64,000 bases of DNA from Polyodon spathula (lineage: Eukaryota; Chordata; Actinopteri; Acipenseriformes; Polyodontidae): positions 26,506,969 to 26,570,968 of the forward strand of contig NC_054548.1 in assembly GCF_017654505.1 (NCBI RefSeq), written 5' to 3'. A program made the position numbers and the translations under genes. Positions within the stretch are counted from its first letter, which is position 1, and the number at the start of each line of letters is the position of its first letter. Positions 12,808-25,409 of the stretch are shown here, piece by piece. The notes beneath the pieces were generated by a model, which was given only the letters and a program-made list of their open reading frames with translations, made no database searches and had not been told where the DNA came from.

Positions 12808-15800
12808 TTGTCTCTTAAAATTAATATATGAGATCAGATCTGATATAATGCTACTGTGCTTACAAGCATTTACATCTTAAGACTATAAAATAAATACAAA
12901 AATGAAAATGCATCAATAAAGTCAAGTGGTATATAAAACGGTGTAAGGCAATACACTTTGGTTTGCAGTATAGTTAATTTACGGCAACATTTTTAATTAT
13001 CTTCATTACTGAATTCCAGTATAAGCATCTTTAATAAAACTGTAATAAAATAAAAGTTTCAGGGACACTTCACATTTCCATCCATTATTAAATAATTGTA
13101 TATAATAAAAGCAAAACAATTAAGCCATAAAAGCCATAATCTTAGAGAAAGTTGGGTATACAAGTCACTAAACAGTTGGCCTGTGCTGATTAAACACTTT
13201 AGCTGTAGGCATCGGCATTTATCAAAACATGAGGAGTGTTATTTTATGAGCACTGCTGAGCTTTTTCATGATTATTGTTTTTGTAATTGTATTGCATATT
13301 TTGTGGGAGTTTTCTTTATTATCACAAAACACTTTAGGCTACATTAGTTTAAGTACTCTGTTATAAAAGCCTAGTTCCATTGTGAAGTTAATGTATCAGG
13401 AGATAGTTTAAATCTAGTAGTGTGGAAGTCTGTTTAGACTTTAGAGTTTGTGCTTTTTATTGCATCAAAATTTTATTTTTCAAAATCAAGAGCCAATGTT
13501 AGGATTGTATCAGAAGATCCAATAACTAAAAATGTTTCTGTGCACAATAATTAAACAGAAAGGCACAACTTTCAAATGAGAACTTTTTTGATTGACCGGA
13601 AGGACTTGAGTTCAATTAACAGCTGAAAAGAGTAAGGGTTCGTCCTCACCATATGTACCTTTAAGACATTGTAATAATAAATCAATACTGTTTTTTTTTT
13701 TTTTTAACAAAAGTAATTTCAATCTGAAATACGCTTGTTAATTAACATTACTTTTATCATCACGTCAAAAACATTTACCATCTACACGAAATCCAATAGC
13801 CTTCCAAACATTGCTTATCCGTCCTTCCTTTAGCCCAAAGATTACCAATCTAATTTTAAAAATACATTGTTTATATTTCATTTTGAAATGCTAATTTCTA
13901 TGGAAATAAAGATCACCAGCATATAAAATACAATTTATCATGGTCCCTTGAGCAGGTATTATAAAAGGTTTGACTTTTATAATAACATACACTGTATAAT
14001 AACACATCTGAAAGGGATACTGTAATTGGAGGGCTTTGCCCACCAGATGCCCTAGCTTGAAAGTAGTAGAAAAGAATATCCAGGTGCCCAAAGGTAAGGT
14101 TACTAACCCTTCAATTTATTATGAAAGTAAAACGATACCAATAAAGGGCCACCTGCAAAGAATGTTACAGCTTCCTGGTTTTGCCGTAAAGTAACTAACT
14201 GTGAGATCAGAGTATCATCTTAAAGCAATATTGTAACACCCACAGCTACAGCAAGCTACCACGGAATACATCCTTACATTGTCTTGGATAAAGTTCTTTC
14301 AAGTGATTTCAGTGTGAAGTGAATGTCAAAGCTTATCACAGCAAGTGCTTTAGACATTCTTGTTGCATTTGGAGGACTGTAAAAGAGCAGCATGCAGACC
14401 ATCATTGCTATTATAAAAGCAAATGCAGGAGACTTTGTTTTTCCTAGAGGGTTCTTTTATATAGTATTAGTAAATTTAGTCCTGAAGAATCTCTGTATAT
14501 TTTTCTTCATTTAGGCCAGGAAGGGTTTACTCTCAAAACGAAAGCTGGTAGATCAATAGAAAGGTAAACAAAGGACATTCTTAAGCATTAATATCCAGTG
14601 CACAGGGCATTACCAGCAAGATAATTGATATTGGTGACAGTTAAACGTCCTGAATGATAGTGAGAGTTTCATTACTCAAAGCCCTTATACTGTAGCTTAA
14701 CATACATTTACCATATGTAAGAACCCTCAGAACTGTCATCCTCCAATCACGAAGTTCTATTGTAGGGCACTATCACATTCCTAGCTTTAAGAAAAAGCTA
14801 AACAAAAGGAAATAAAAACATCTAATAAGTAAACAGCCCTAAAATCAGAGATTTTAAATGTTTCAAATAATAAAAGGAGCTGTTTATCAGTTTCTTATCG
14901 CAATAAACCCCGAATTATTGGGCATTGCCTTTGTAATTGTCTGCTTGGTAGCATCCTTGTCTAACCACACTCAAACACGACTGGTTATGACATTTTACTG
15001 GGTGCCCTCAGAGACTGAGTCAGAGTGCTGATCTAAATAAACAAGTTTGAAGTGGGATGCAGAGATGAGGGGTTCTCTCATATTGAGCATGCTGCTGGCA
15101 CGGTGCTTGAAAAAGGAATACACAGTTCAGAGAGTTAAGCATATGTTTAAAAAGGAAAGACTCAAGCCAGTATTGGCTGGCTCTAAACCTAATCCAAGGA
15201 CCAAAAGTGGCCAGAGAGAACTGAACTTTTTTTTAATTAGCTACTTCAGAACAGGTTTTATTTACCAGCTCTTCTCGTTAATCCACTGTATAAGCCATTC
15301 TCCTCCCCAAAGTATAGTTAACACTGTGTATACTTTCATAACTCCCTGTCTGCCATCTTTGAAGTGGTGGTGAAGACTAATATGCTGAGGAATAGGCTGC
15401 AATAACAAGTCCCAGTAGATCTACACTCACATGCTGGACAGAGAGGATGGACTCTTACAATTATTGGGATTTGAAAACAATTGATCAAACCAAAGAAAAT
15501 ATGTCCCTTGCAGTTGTGGGAGATTTTACCCTCATGCCATGTAATCATTTCTAACCGGTCTGAATAATGACTCAAAGATTATCCGTGCAAGCAACTACTC
15601 CATTTTAAATGTTTGACATTGGGCCTTGCGCTTCACTGCTGCATGCAGTCGGTTTGCAATCCATATTTTATATGAACATCTCGGCTGTATTTTAATGGCT
15701 CTCCCAATTCACTTGTAGCCTAGGGCTAAAAAAGACGCTCAATTGATGGTGAGATCACTTACTACTGAACCACAGAACAAACACAAAGTGATATTTTAGT

Positions 15801-16955
15801 TAAAAATGACAGATGAATCCCCTGGAAGGAATGAAACTGCCTGAACATTGTCGATGAGCTGATGTAGAAAATCATTATTGTTACTGGTACAGTGTATTAC
15901 AAAGCTGCAAAGATTGACCAAGTGCCTGGTTACTAAAAACAATAACACGAAACAGGGTGGTACGATATAATTAGGGCTTCTAGTTTTCAATTTTTATTTT
16001 CCCTCCCTCTCCCTCTCTTTAAATCTTAATTAATAGTTGTTAAACCATAACTGAATACCAGATTGTTTAAATAAGTGACGCACTACTAGAAACTAACGCA
16101 GTGGGAGTTAATAAACTGAATTTGGTGATTAGAGCCATAGGTTCAAATAGAATCAGGTGAGATCAACGCACTTCATTTGTTAACTCAATCAAGATATGAG
16201 CTTAAAGAAACAACTTCTTTTAGTAATTAGTGTTTGATTAAGAAAGCGAATCGGCTCAGAATATGTTTAAAGGGACAACACTTGATCAAAAATAAAACCT
16301 GAAAATAATGTATTATGTAGTGAAGTGGCAAGACTTTTTTTCTTCTTTTTTATTATCCTTATTGCATTTATTATACATTGTGATTAACAAATATTGCTAT
16401 GTTTAATTATTATTTTTTTATTTATTTATTTTTTTATATTCAAAAAGTGATGTCATTTTCTTTCAAGGTAACTTTCATACTATCCTGCCTGTCAATTGGG
16501 AGTAAATTCTCCAAGTAACACACTGTTTTTGATGCATGACAATGGAAAACTTTTGCATGTAAGTAACAAGTTTGGTTCTCTGCACTTCTAGATACTGGGC
16601 TAATTCGAACTCCGCTAGGGCAGTCATACACACTGCTAGTTTTTCTTAACATTTCATTCTAAAAATAACTTCTAAAAATAAAGCTGGTTGAAGCACGTAA
16701 ACGTTTCTGAGTGTTCTGCCCAATCACAGCCTGATTCTAATGACATTTACTTGATCTAGCAATCAAGTGTACTGTAAATGTTAAAGTCACCTATTAGATG
16801 ACCGGAAAATAAAATATATAATCCTCTGGCCTTCCTACAAAATATTTAAAGGCATGCTTTTTGTTACAACATTTTTCAAAGCACTGCTAAACTCCAAATG
16901 CTTTTATACAGTGTACCTAAGCAGACTGTCCCACCCCAACATTTTTCTTTTTAAA
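12808..16955. other. Intronic sequence, no gene seen
   Basis: No coding exon, RNA gene or classified repeat was recognised. The open frames at 15047-15373 and 15336-15575 have no domain signature and no codon pattern I could defend. Confidence 0.45.
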
Positions 16956-16960
16956 GGGTC

Positions 16961-17370
16961 TGTGGCAGGCTGGCGAGTGGATAGAGGCCCAGAGACAGAC
17001 TGCAGTTCAAAAAAATAACTATTTTATTATAAACACAAAATGAAAGGGCACAAGGGCCAAAATAACAGATACTCAAACACAAATAAAGCAAAAACAAAAC
17101 TCACAAAAATAACAGTTTCCAGGCTGGGCAATGCCTTCACTGGATTCAAGTTTTCTACACAACCAAAAAAACCAACCTGCTTCCTCAGCTCCCTCCCTCC
17201 AAATGAGAAGCAGAGGCCTCCTTTTATATCAGGTGGCTGGGCGCTGATTGATCGTTAATCAACCTAATCAACTAATCAACCCAGCCACCTGAACATAATA
17301 AACCCAGGCAGGCAGGGGAAGTTAACCCCATCCCTGCCAATTTAAAAGGGCAGAGCTTTGCTCTGCCACA
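16961..17370 (-). mobile_element. Solo LTR, 410 bp, minus orientation
   Basis: The unit starts TGTGGCAGGC and ends TCTGCCACA, and GGGTC is duplicated exactly on both sides (16956-16960 and 17371-17375). A 5-bp duplication with TG/CA ends is typical of LTR retrotransposons and retroviruses. Read on the minus strand there is a TATA-like TATAAAAGG near 17220 and an AATAAAATAG polyadenylation region near 17020, in the right order for promoter and poly-A signal. The internal genes were lost, presumably by recombination between the two LTRs. The end sequence resembles that of the LTR at 24977. Confidence 0.88.
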
Positions 17371-17375
17371 GGGTC

Positions 17376-18048
17376 ACTTAATTTAACCTGTCTGTATGCA
17401 CAGGTTTTGGTTAAATACTGTATTTTGCCTAACAAGATACATGCAATGTGAGAGAAGGGGACACAGAAGAGACCAAGGGCCATATTTAAACATCATTTAC
17501 TACAGTGCTAAGTTAACATGTATTTATTTGATTTGGAAGAAAGCAAACCATTGATGTTAAAAAGCTTCAGATATATAACAGTTAGTTGTTGCCTGCTAGC
17601 TTTGTAATAATCATTTTAATAAAAATAAAATGGTGCAAATGTATAACCTGCTAGAGGTTCTAATGCCTCTGGTGCAGCTGTGTATTGAGCAGCTTGAATG
17701 AGCTGCCACAGGGGCCTATAACGGAACAGACACTTCATCGTTTGTTATTAAAACTACAAGAAGTTGCAATCCATTTCACATGGAAAGGTGTGTTCTCTGG
17801 TAGTTTGTCTCTCTGGAATAACACAGATAACACATACCCTGCCTGCCAGTTTGAACGACATCTTTCAAAACAAAATTATTTTCTTGTAGCTTTCCGTCAG
17901 AAATATGAAGTATTCTGAAGCGTGTTCATTTTATTGAATTTTTATTATCAGCACTTTACTATATGCCAGTATTTACAACTTGCGGTTTCAGTGATTTGTT
18001 TGTGCAGCACGATCACCCAGGACATGAGCAGTTAACTCTTTCTTTTTC
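17376..18048. other. Intronic sequence, no gene seen
   Basis: Nothing recognisable between the solo LTR and the Tc1 fragment. Confidence 0.4.
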
Positions 18049-18542
18049 TTGAAGGCTAGGTCACAGTATGGGCAGTGTTAGGTTTGCGCCACACATAGCA
18101 CTTTGAGTTTTGGCCAAAAAGCTCTATCTTGGTCTCATCTGACCACAAAGCCTTTTCCACATCGCAGCTGGGTCACTCTTATGCTTTCTGTTAAACTCCA
18201 GATGTGCTTTCAGATGGTACTTTTTGAGTAACGGCTTCTTTCTTGCCACCCTCCCATACAGGCCAGTGTTATGCAGAGCTATTGATATGGTTGAATGGTG
18301 CACCATTACTCCACTCCCAGCCACTGAACAAGTCTCCTTCTTGTTTGAGCACTGAGTTTTGAGGGACGGCCTTTTCTTGGCAGTGCATGGGTGGTATGAT
18401 GCAGCTTCCACTTCCTGATTATTGATCCAACTGTGCTCACTGGGATATCCAAACACTTGGATATTATTTTATACCCTTTCCCTAATCTATGCATTTGTAT
18501 TACTTTATCTCTAATTTCTGTAGAATGCTCTTTGGTCTTCAT
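18049..18542 (-). pseudogene. Truncated Tc1-like transposase, N-terminal half
   Basis: From 18542 leftwards the minus strand encodes a Tc1 paired-type DNA-binding region: EHSTEIRDKVIQMHRLGKGY, then SKCLDIPVSTVGSIIRKWK, and the GRPSKLS linker. After a frameshift it continues with NTGLYGRVARKKPLLKKYHL and a segment matching W-S-D-E-T-K-I-E-L-F, which holds the first catalytic aspartate, then YVWRKPNTAH. The rest of the catalytic domain and both terminal repeats are not seen. In the intact family this protein binds terminal repeats and inserts at TA. Confidence 0.9.
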
Positions 18543-18749
18543 ACAAATACTTCAGTCTGGCAGACAAAGCTGTTGCAAGGTAACCACTTAAATGCATGGT
18601 ATTCCCATACAGGGGACAAGGTTAATGTTACAAATAAATATTTCTTTAGTGATTTTATGTTTCCCACAACAAATGTTGTGCATATCGTCAAATGCCTTTT
18701 TTATGCTTATAATGGTCCATAAGGTCTAAATGTTTTTTTTTTTTTTTGG

Positions 18750-18780
<31 letters not shown>

Positions 18781-21006
18781 TGAGTTTGATCATCTCACAT
18801 TCACCTCTTACCAGTGTAAAATAAAACCCTTGATTCTAACCCCGTCAATTTGTGGTAATAAGTGATTCTGTCGATTTATGAAAACACACTATGGAGTCTA
18901 TTTTAATGAGCTCTATAGCTGTGGACTAGCTGTGGACTAAATATTGTAAACCTCAGTTTATTATGATTCTTTGACACTTTATTGTACGGTTTTAAGTGGT
19001 GTTAATAAGGGAGTAAATAAATCTGCCCTGAAAACACCAACAGAATGAAGAGAAAGTTCAAGACCGGCATAGAGTCCAATGGTTTCATTCGTTTGTGGAG
19101 CACCAAAACAACAGAAATTACTTTTGGATGTGAAACATTAACCCAAATGAAGTAAATGAGTACAGATCACACCTACATTAACACAACAGCCACCTACACC
19201 TAAGAAATACAGAGGCGTGTTTTTATTGAACACTGGAAACCTTTAGAATTCCTGTTCACACAGACCGTTAAAGCACAAAATGATATTTTTTCTAACGTGT
19301 GGCTGATGATTTATAGTTCACAGATAAAATCAGCTCATGCATTCTTTTTTTTATTTTTCATGTGCTTGACTGTGCAACCAAGGTCTGCTGTTGGTTTTAA
19401 TTGAGTGAGTTAAGGTGTGTTGTGTTGTGGCTGTGAGGGAATTGGAAGCGTAATATGAGCAAAGTGCAATCTCTCAGTGGATTAAATTGTGTTCACTTGA
19501 GCAGGGCATAAAAGAACGTGTTTGGCCTTTTCATCTTTTATCCCACACTGCCAGGAGCATATGAAATGGAATAAAATGGAACACCTTTTCATTTTAAAAC
19601 AAAAATGTTATACTGAGCTGAAGAAATATATTTTTTTAATGTTTGCTATCGCAGAGACTAAACTAAATTAATGCAATAGGAAAAGGATCTTCACAAATGC
19701 ATTTAAAGCTACAACCCCCTAATATGAGCTGGAGTCTGTGCAGTGGTTACCTGGCTATTTTTATTTTGCTTAAAATTCTGATCTGTGAAAAAATAAATAA
19801 ATAAAAATATATCAGAAAGACAAAATAGTCTTCTAACATCTGTTTGTTTCCTCACAGTGTATGTTGCATATTTATCAATATAATTTTTAGATAGGCTAAT
19901 TGGATCATGAAAGAAACATACTAGCTTCTGCCATCTAAAGTTTGGAAATGTAAAACCTAGCTGAATGAATGAATGTCAAAGATGACTGTCAGCTGAGAAT
20001 TGATGCCATTTGCACTGAGTGAGCTAAATATACTCCAGTCCTTCACAACTGAGGAGCAGCAGAGGCACCCTGAATAATCTGGTCACCTTGTCTGCAGGTT
20101 TTGTAATTAGTGGCTACATCTGGGTCTGGACAGATGAGTGAGTGATGGTAAATCTAGAGTGTTAAGTACTGTTGTGGTCCAGGGAAGATTGTGATCTACA
20201 GTACATGCTGTTTTACCTTAACTGGACTGCATTCTCATTTAGATCCAAGAGAGAAACACCACAGGATTTTGCAATCCACACTTTTTTACCAGAAACCATT
20301 TGAAAATTCCTACTAAAGCTACTATTAAAATGTGCAAATATATAGTATAACAGACTGTCACCGAGTATTTATCAATGGAGAAGTCTGCTGTTTCGCTTCA
20401 CTGACACACAATATGTATTTAGATAAGAATATCCATCAAAGACTCAAAGCTGATCTAGGACATACAATACACGTGAAAACAATGGTCTTTATTTGATTTG
20501 TATTTATTTTTGTGTCCCAGTGAAACAATGTCACCCTTTGGAGGATCTAGAACAGTTCTGCTTGACCTCTGGGTTGCTTTTTGATTGCATTGATTGTTCA
20601 AGGGTTTTTATCATATCAGATGGAATGTCATTTTTACATGGCGGTAATGAGTCTCTTTGGTAACCTGACTTTTTTACTTTTCATTTTAGTCCTAAAGATT
20701 TTTAATTGTACTATATCCAGACAACAAAAAGATATTGATTTTGTTTTTGAATAACCAGTCACTTTCTTGTAAGCGGCCTTGAGGTCTGCAACCTTTTGAA
20801 ATTCATTTCTTTACCTTTTCAATATTTATTGAGTTGCTGGTGTCAGATTTATTCTTCTAAATATAAGGGAGTACAGAGATGCTTGTCTTGTTAAACGGGT
20901 TGGTTCAGAATATTGTTATACAGCTTTACAGTGCTTCTTATTCTGCCCTACATAAAGAATAAGACGGATAGTATTTGAAACTTTTTCTATTTAACCTTAA
21001 ACTTAA

Positions 21007-21012
<6 letters not shown>
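18543..21012. other. Intronic sequence with a long poly-T tract
   Basis: A 42-bp T-rich run lies at 18732-18773. Otherwise no gene or classified repeat is recognised. Confidence 0.45.

Positions 21013-21090
<78 letters not shown>
21013..21090. repeat. (TA)n microsatellite, 78 bp
   Basis: Pure TA run of about 39 units. It creates open frames reading YIYIYI on both strands, which are not genes. Confidence 0.96.
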
Positions 21091-21094
<4 letters not shown>

Positions 21095-22287
21095 CTGATC
21101 TGGTGGGAGAATATGTTCCACTGTTGGTTTGAAGATACTCGGCAAATTATGCCAACAATGAGTTTTATTATTTTATGCTTTTTTTTGTAATAGCTCATGC
21201 TATTTTTCTTCCACAGCTCATGCGTCTTTTTCTTCCACTTAAAGTCCAGATTTTTATAATTAGCGAGTTACTGTAAATGTAGTTCTTATATATGTTCATT
21301 CAGTAATAGGAACAATACATGTATTGCAAATTAAGTTATTTAGATATCGATTGCATAATTTTCACATTATTAGGGTGTTGTTGTTTAACCTGACTTTTTT
21401 TTAAAGTACGTCCTTCTAAACCATGGTTTGTTTCTGTCACTCATCACTATTGGCACCCAAGGTCATTAATGTGGGAGGGCACACGTTCGGTGATTGTCTA
21501 AAACAGGCAAAAGGGGATGGGAGGCATGCCACCCATAGTCATTTTTAGACGGCGTTCCATGCAAACCAGCTGAAAAAATGGAAGAATATGATTGGCTAAT
21601 AGAGATGCTAATCATAACTACAGGAGAGAAGGACGCACCTGCCTTCTCTGAACATACAGTGGTGACTTAGTGAAGAATTTGGATGGGGCGGCTACTTCCT
21701 CGTTAAAGATATTTAGTTTTTATATTACATATCAATAAATAAATACAAAAGAATATTTATTTTAAAATTTATGAGTAGGCAGTTTCTCCTCTGCCTCTTC
21801 AATGAAGGTCTGCCAATGGTATATGTACTCTGCACAACATAATGGCAGTTTGACATCGTTGGGTCTTTTTACTTCTACAATGCTTTCATACTGTATCTTA
21901 CAGCAATTACATTGTTGAAAGTAAAACTAAATGTTCAACTCCTAATTATCGTCATACACATATTTAAGGCACGAAGAATGCATTGTTAACTTTGTATTAG
22001 TTGTCAGTAACTTCTTTATGCCACTCCAGTACTGGTTTGAAAAGACAAGTTACAGTTTTTGCATCAGTCAGCAGAATGACAGGTACAGTACAATAGGAGG
22101 GACTCTACAGTCATTAACATGTAGGTACACACTGGTGTGACCTTGCACTCTCAGCACCACACTGGCCAGGCCCTTGAACGCTCTATTAGCTTTCCTGTGC
22201 TACCCTGCGCAGAATACAAATCAGTGGTGTACTCAGTAACACTGAAAAAAGCCAGTGCTGCAATCATCAAGGGAGGTCTGTTCCTAC
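21091..22287. other. gpc6: Intron just downstream of the gpc6 exon
   Basis: On the minus strand this follows the exon's splice donor. No further exon was seen. A segment at 21400-21700 is GC-richer and could be an old repeat, but it has no family signature I recognise. Confidence 0.5.
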
Positions 22288-22453
22288 CTATGAAGAGATT
22301 CCATTCCGGATCAAGATCGGCTTGGTTCGCCAGGCATCCCTTCATTACATTCAGGCAGTAGTTGTTGCAGGGCTTTAGGGCAGGAATTCCACGACAATGA
22401 GGACAGTACAACATCTTCATTAGTGCCCGGATGCACCCTGGAGTTGGGCTGAC
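22288..22453 (-). CDS. gpc6: Internal exon of glypican-6 (probable)
   Basis: The minus strand encodes 55 codons beginning [20 protein letters not shown] and continuing [20 protein letters not shown], then [15 protein letters not shown]. This is the cysteine-rich glypican core; six cysteines fall at exon residues 7, 17, 20, 29, 33 and 40. From knowledge of the family it matches GPC6 better than GPC4 (ANQADLD rather than ANQGDLD). The acceptor is a pyrimidine-rich tract ending TTCTGCAG before GTCAGCCC; the donor is ATAG followed by GTAGGAAC. The exon starts in phase 0 and ends in phase 1, so the last G would begin the next codon, predicted to be Asp. Glypicans are GPI-anchored heparan sulfate proteoglycans at the cell surface that tune Wnt, Hedgehog and BMP signalling. 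Flanking exons were not found, which fits the very long introns of GPC6. Calling it the fourth exon is inference. Confidence 0.92.
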
Positions 22454-22862
22454 CTGCAGAATTAAGAAAATGAAATGTAATTTCCTTTGCTGCTTATTGC
22501 ATAGAGTAGGGCAGACTGCAAGCAGCAATGCAGAAGGGTCACACAGCTCCAGGAAATAGCCACCTGCAGTCTTTAAAATGAGACGGATCCAGTTAAGCCC
22601 ACTGATCATTCACTCACTTGTTTATTACAGGAAAAAAGCACTATAGTGTTATCTCTGGGGAAATAGAACCCCATTTCAATTGCCATTCTGTATGAGCAGA
22701 GATGAGTTGCACCAGTTATATAGCATTACATCCCCAAAATAAAATGACACACAAACAAATTATGCACTTAAACATGCATCACATGAAAAACCCACCATAC
22801 TCCGAAGAGATACAGTATTCTGTTAGAAATATGTATCATACCATTTGGGATGTAGACACACA
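22454..22862. other. gpc6: Intron just upstream of the gpc6 exon
   Basis: On the minus strand this precedes the acceptor. The pyrimidine-rich acceptor tract lies in the first 40 bases. Nothing else is recognised. Confidence 0.5.
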
Positions 22863-22864
22863 TA

Positions 22865-23709
22865 CAATGCCAAGAAAAAGTTTGTGAACCCAAATGATAA
22901 TTATGGAAATTCCATTGTTTTACCATGATAGCCATGTTTTCTTAAATATCCAATAGGATTTATATTAACCAATTCCATGTCCTTTGAAACAAAATGATGT
23001 ATGAATTAGACAAACAATGAGTAATTAAGATTCAGGTTATGTGAAAAAGTAACCCCTGGTTTTATCAACTCAATTAAGGGAATAATTAAAATCAGGTGTT
23101 GTAAAATCAGCTTGTCGTCATTGACACAACCATGAATTCGCATTGTATCAGAAGATTCTACAGGAGAATGTCAGGCCATCCGTCCGTGAGCTGAAGCTGA
23201 ACCGAAAGTGGCTCCTGCAGCAAAACAATGATCCGAAACATACAAGCAGATCTACAAAAGAATGGCTGCAGAAGAAGAAATTCCGCCTTTTAGAATGGCC
23301 TAGTCAAAGTTTGGACCTAAACCCCATCGAAATGTTGTGGCAGGACCCGAAGCGAGCTGTCCATGCAAGGAAGCCCTCAAATGTCATAGAGTTGAAGTAG
23401 TTCTGTAAGAAGGAATGGGCCAAAATTCCTCAAAACCGATGTAAGAGACTGAAATCATTGCTGCTCAATTGGGTGCCACCAGTTACTGAATCTAAAGGTT
23501 CACATACTTTTTCACACATGGATATTGAATGTTGACTCATTTCTGGATAAATAAATGTTGAAAATGTATCATGTTTTTGTGTCATTTGTTTAATTAGGTT
23601 ATCTTTATCTATTTTTAGGACTTAGATTAAGATCTAATAACATTTTAGGTTTGAAATATGTGAAATATGTAAAAATCTTAAGGGGTTCACAAACTTTTTC
23701 TTGGCACTG
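22865..23709 (+). mobile_element. Internally deleted Tc1-like element, 845 bp, TA-flanked
   Basis: Terminal inverted repeats of about 27 bp bound the unit. The left end reads CAATGCCAAGAAAAAGTTTG and the right end reads CAAACTTTTTCTTGGCACTG. TA dinucleotides flank it at 22863-22864 and 23710-23711, the Tc1 target duplication. The 5' half of the transposase gene is deleted, leaving the second half. The element lies 0.4 kb upstream of the gpc6 exon in gene orientation. Confidence 0.93.
23143..23535 (+). pseudogene. C-terminal half of a Tc1-like transposase
   Basis: The frame holds RKWLLQQNNDPKHTSRSTKE, then LLEWPSQSLDLNPIEMLWQD and, after a stop at 23398, EWAKIPQNRCKRL. These are the second and third catalytic blocks of the DD34E transposase. 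The aspartate of the usual QQDND box reads Asn (QQNND), which would abolish catalysis. The N-terminal DNA-binding domain and first aspartate are missing. Confidence 0.92.
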
Positions 23710-23711
23710 TA

Positions 23712-24081
23712 CATTACTAAACAGTACACAGTTGGTGAAGGGGCTCATTTTCAAATGCTGTTTCCTTTCCCAAGCACTACCGGCGAGTTGTGCTAAAATG
23801 TAAACTAGTTGTAACACAAATAAAAGATGAAACAGTTTTAAATCTAGGCACACCCAGTGAACTGATATGAAGCAAAACTGATTTCCTCAGTGTTTGTCAA
23901 ACAAGGTTAGAGTATGTAAGAAGCTCTTACCCTTAATACATTATCTGAAAACAATACGGCTATCTTTTTTTTAATAGGAGTTAACCAAGTCATGCTGTTG
24001 TTTAGATCACATAGCACATCTAAAAACGTGGACCTTAATTTATCATTGGCAAAATATTCTTTATAACCTATTTCTTTTTAT

Positions 24082-24083
<2 letters not shown>
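23712..24083. other. Intronic sequence, no gene seen
   Basis: Nothing recognisable between the Tc1 element and the microsatellite. Confidence 0.4.

Positions 24084-24159
<76 letters not shown>
24084..24159. repeat. (TA)n microsatellite with one GATA interruption
   Basis: TA run interrupted once by AGATAT near 24115. Confidence 0.95.
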
Positions 24160-24161
<2 letters not shown>

Positions 24162-24183
24162 CGCTAAACTTTAGCAATAGTAT

Positions 24184-24185
<2 letters not shown>

Positions 24186-24221
<36 letters not shown>
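24186..24221. repeat. (TTA)n microsatellite
   Basis: About 12 TTA units, 27 bp after the TA run. Confidence 0.95.
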
Positions 24222-24224
<3 letters not shown>

Positions 24225-24971
24225 ATAAAACACCATGTAGGACAAACAGAAACACACAGTACATTGAGATATTGTAGATAATATATTTGTCATCTGTTTT
24301 GATGTCACCTTGAATTCCATCTTCACTAAAGACTTCTGCAAATAACAGTATCAACTGCTACTCAGAAATGAAAGGCAAACTGTTCATGTACAAGTTAGGT
24401 AGGTCCCACAAAAGATCTCCTGAAGTAACAACTGATACAGTAAACATAGCAGAACCAAACCTAAACTATTACTTATATTCAAATAGTAACAAAGCAATTA
24501 ATCAGAGAAGCAGCAAATTTAATATGTACTGGAATACACTTGATATATGCAAGTGATACTTTTTAATGAGTAAATAATAAGAGATTTAACAGATTCTGAA
24601 TGATCTTGTTTTAAGTTTTCAGCCTCCCAGCCCTGTAGCCCTTGACTTTGTTAACCATGAGGTCCACCACTTAGTAGTGATTCATTCTGCTGCTACTGTT
24701 GTAAAACTGAACATCACATTCTTGATGACTTTTTTAGGATGCAGTGGCCTTTGCTTTCAGCTCTAATCATTCCATGTACAATTCACTGCCATTAGACCCA
24801 TTTTTTGTGTAATAAATTGTAGACATAACATTTGCACTCATTTATGATGTGTTAATAACCCATCACACCACCCACCACCTTTTTCAATTCCAGCCCATAA
24901 GGAAGTATTGTGTAATTGGAAAAGAGGCCCTGCCTATTTAATATATAAAGCCATTCAAGAAAAGTTAATTG
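24222..24971. other. Intronic sequence, no gene seen
   Basis: No exon or classified repeat recognised. Confidence 0.4.
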
Positions 24972-24976
24972 CTACT

Positions 24977-25404
24977 GTGGTAGGGTAGCTTCACAACCAA
25001 GGGACTGCAAGATTAATGTGCTTTTGCAAACTTTAATACAAAATAATAAGTAAACAGGCACCAGGGTCAAAACAAACACTTTAACAAAACAGATATATTT
25101 TTGAACTACCGTGGTTTCAGACTGAGCCGTCGCTTTCAATAAACAAAACTTCACAACTCCCATAACTGCTAACAATATTTCTTACTATATTTACACCACT
25201 GCACAGCACACAAACCCTCACACTCACCTTCACCTTCACCAACACTATCACTACTCATTCTAAACTAACACCCATGATCACCCTTTATATACACTTGTGG
25301 CTGGTGCGTAAATGAATTCATCATTAATCATTTGTTCAATTTAAAGCACCAGCTACATTTCCACATGTGCACCGGTAGGACTTGCACCCTGACACACTGC
25401 CACA
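24977..25404 (-). mobile_element. Solo LTR, 428 bp, minus orientation
   Basis: It starts TGTGGTAGGGTAG and ends CACTGCCACA. The flanks GCTAC (24972-24976) and GCTAT (25405-25409) agree at four of five bases, as a slightly mutated 5-bp target duplication. On the minus strand a TATATAAAGGG box (near 25285) lies upstream of a possible ATTAAA poly-A signal (near 25035). The ends match those of the LTR at 16961 and both interiors hold an AT-rich TTAATCA segment, so the two may belong to related families. Confidence 0.78.
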
Positions 25405-25409
25405 GCTAT

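Noticed and set aside
20938..21198. YIYIYI open frames on both strands, also at 38.8 and 56.9 kb
   Set aside because: Translated TA microsatellites.
22137..22361. 74-residue plus-strand frame over the gpc6 exon
   Set aside because: Antisense shadow of the glypican exon, which has splice sites and conserved cysteines on the minus strand.
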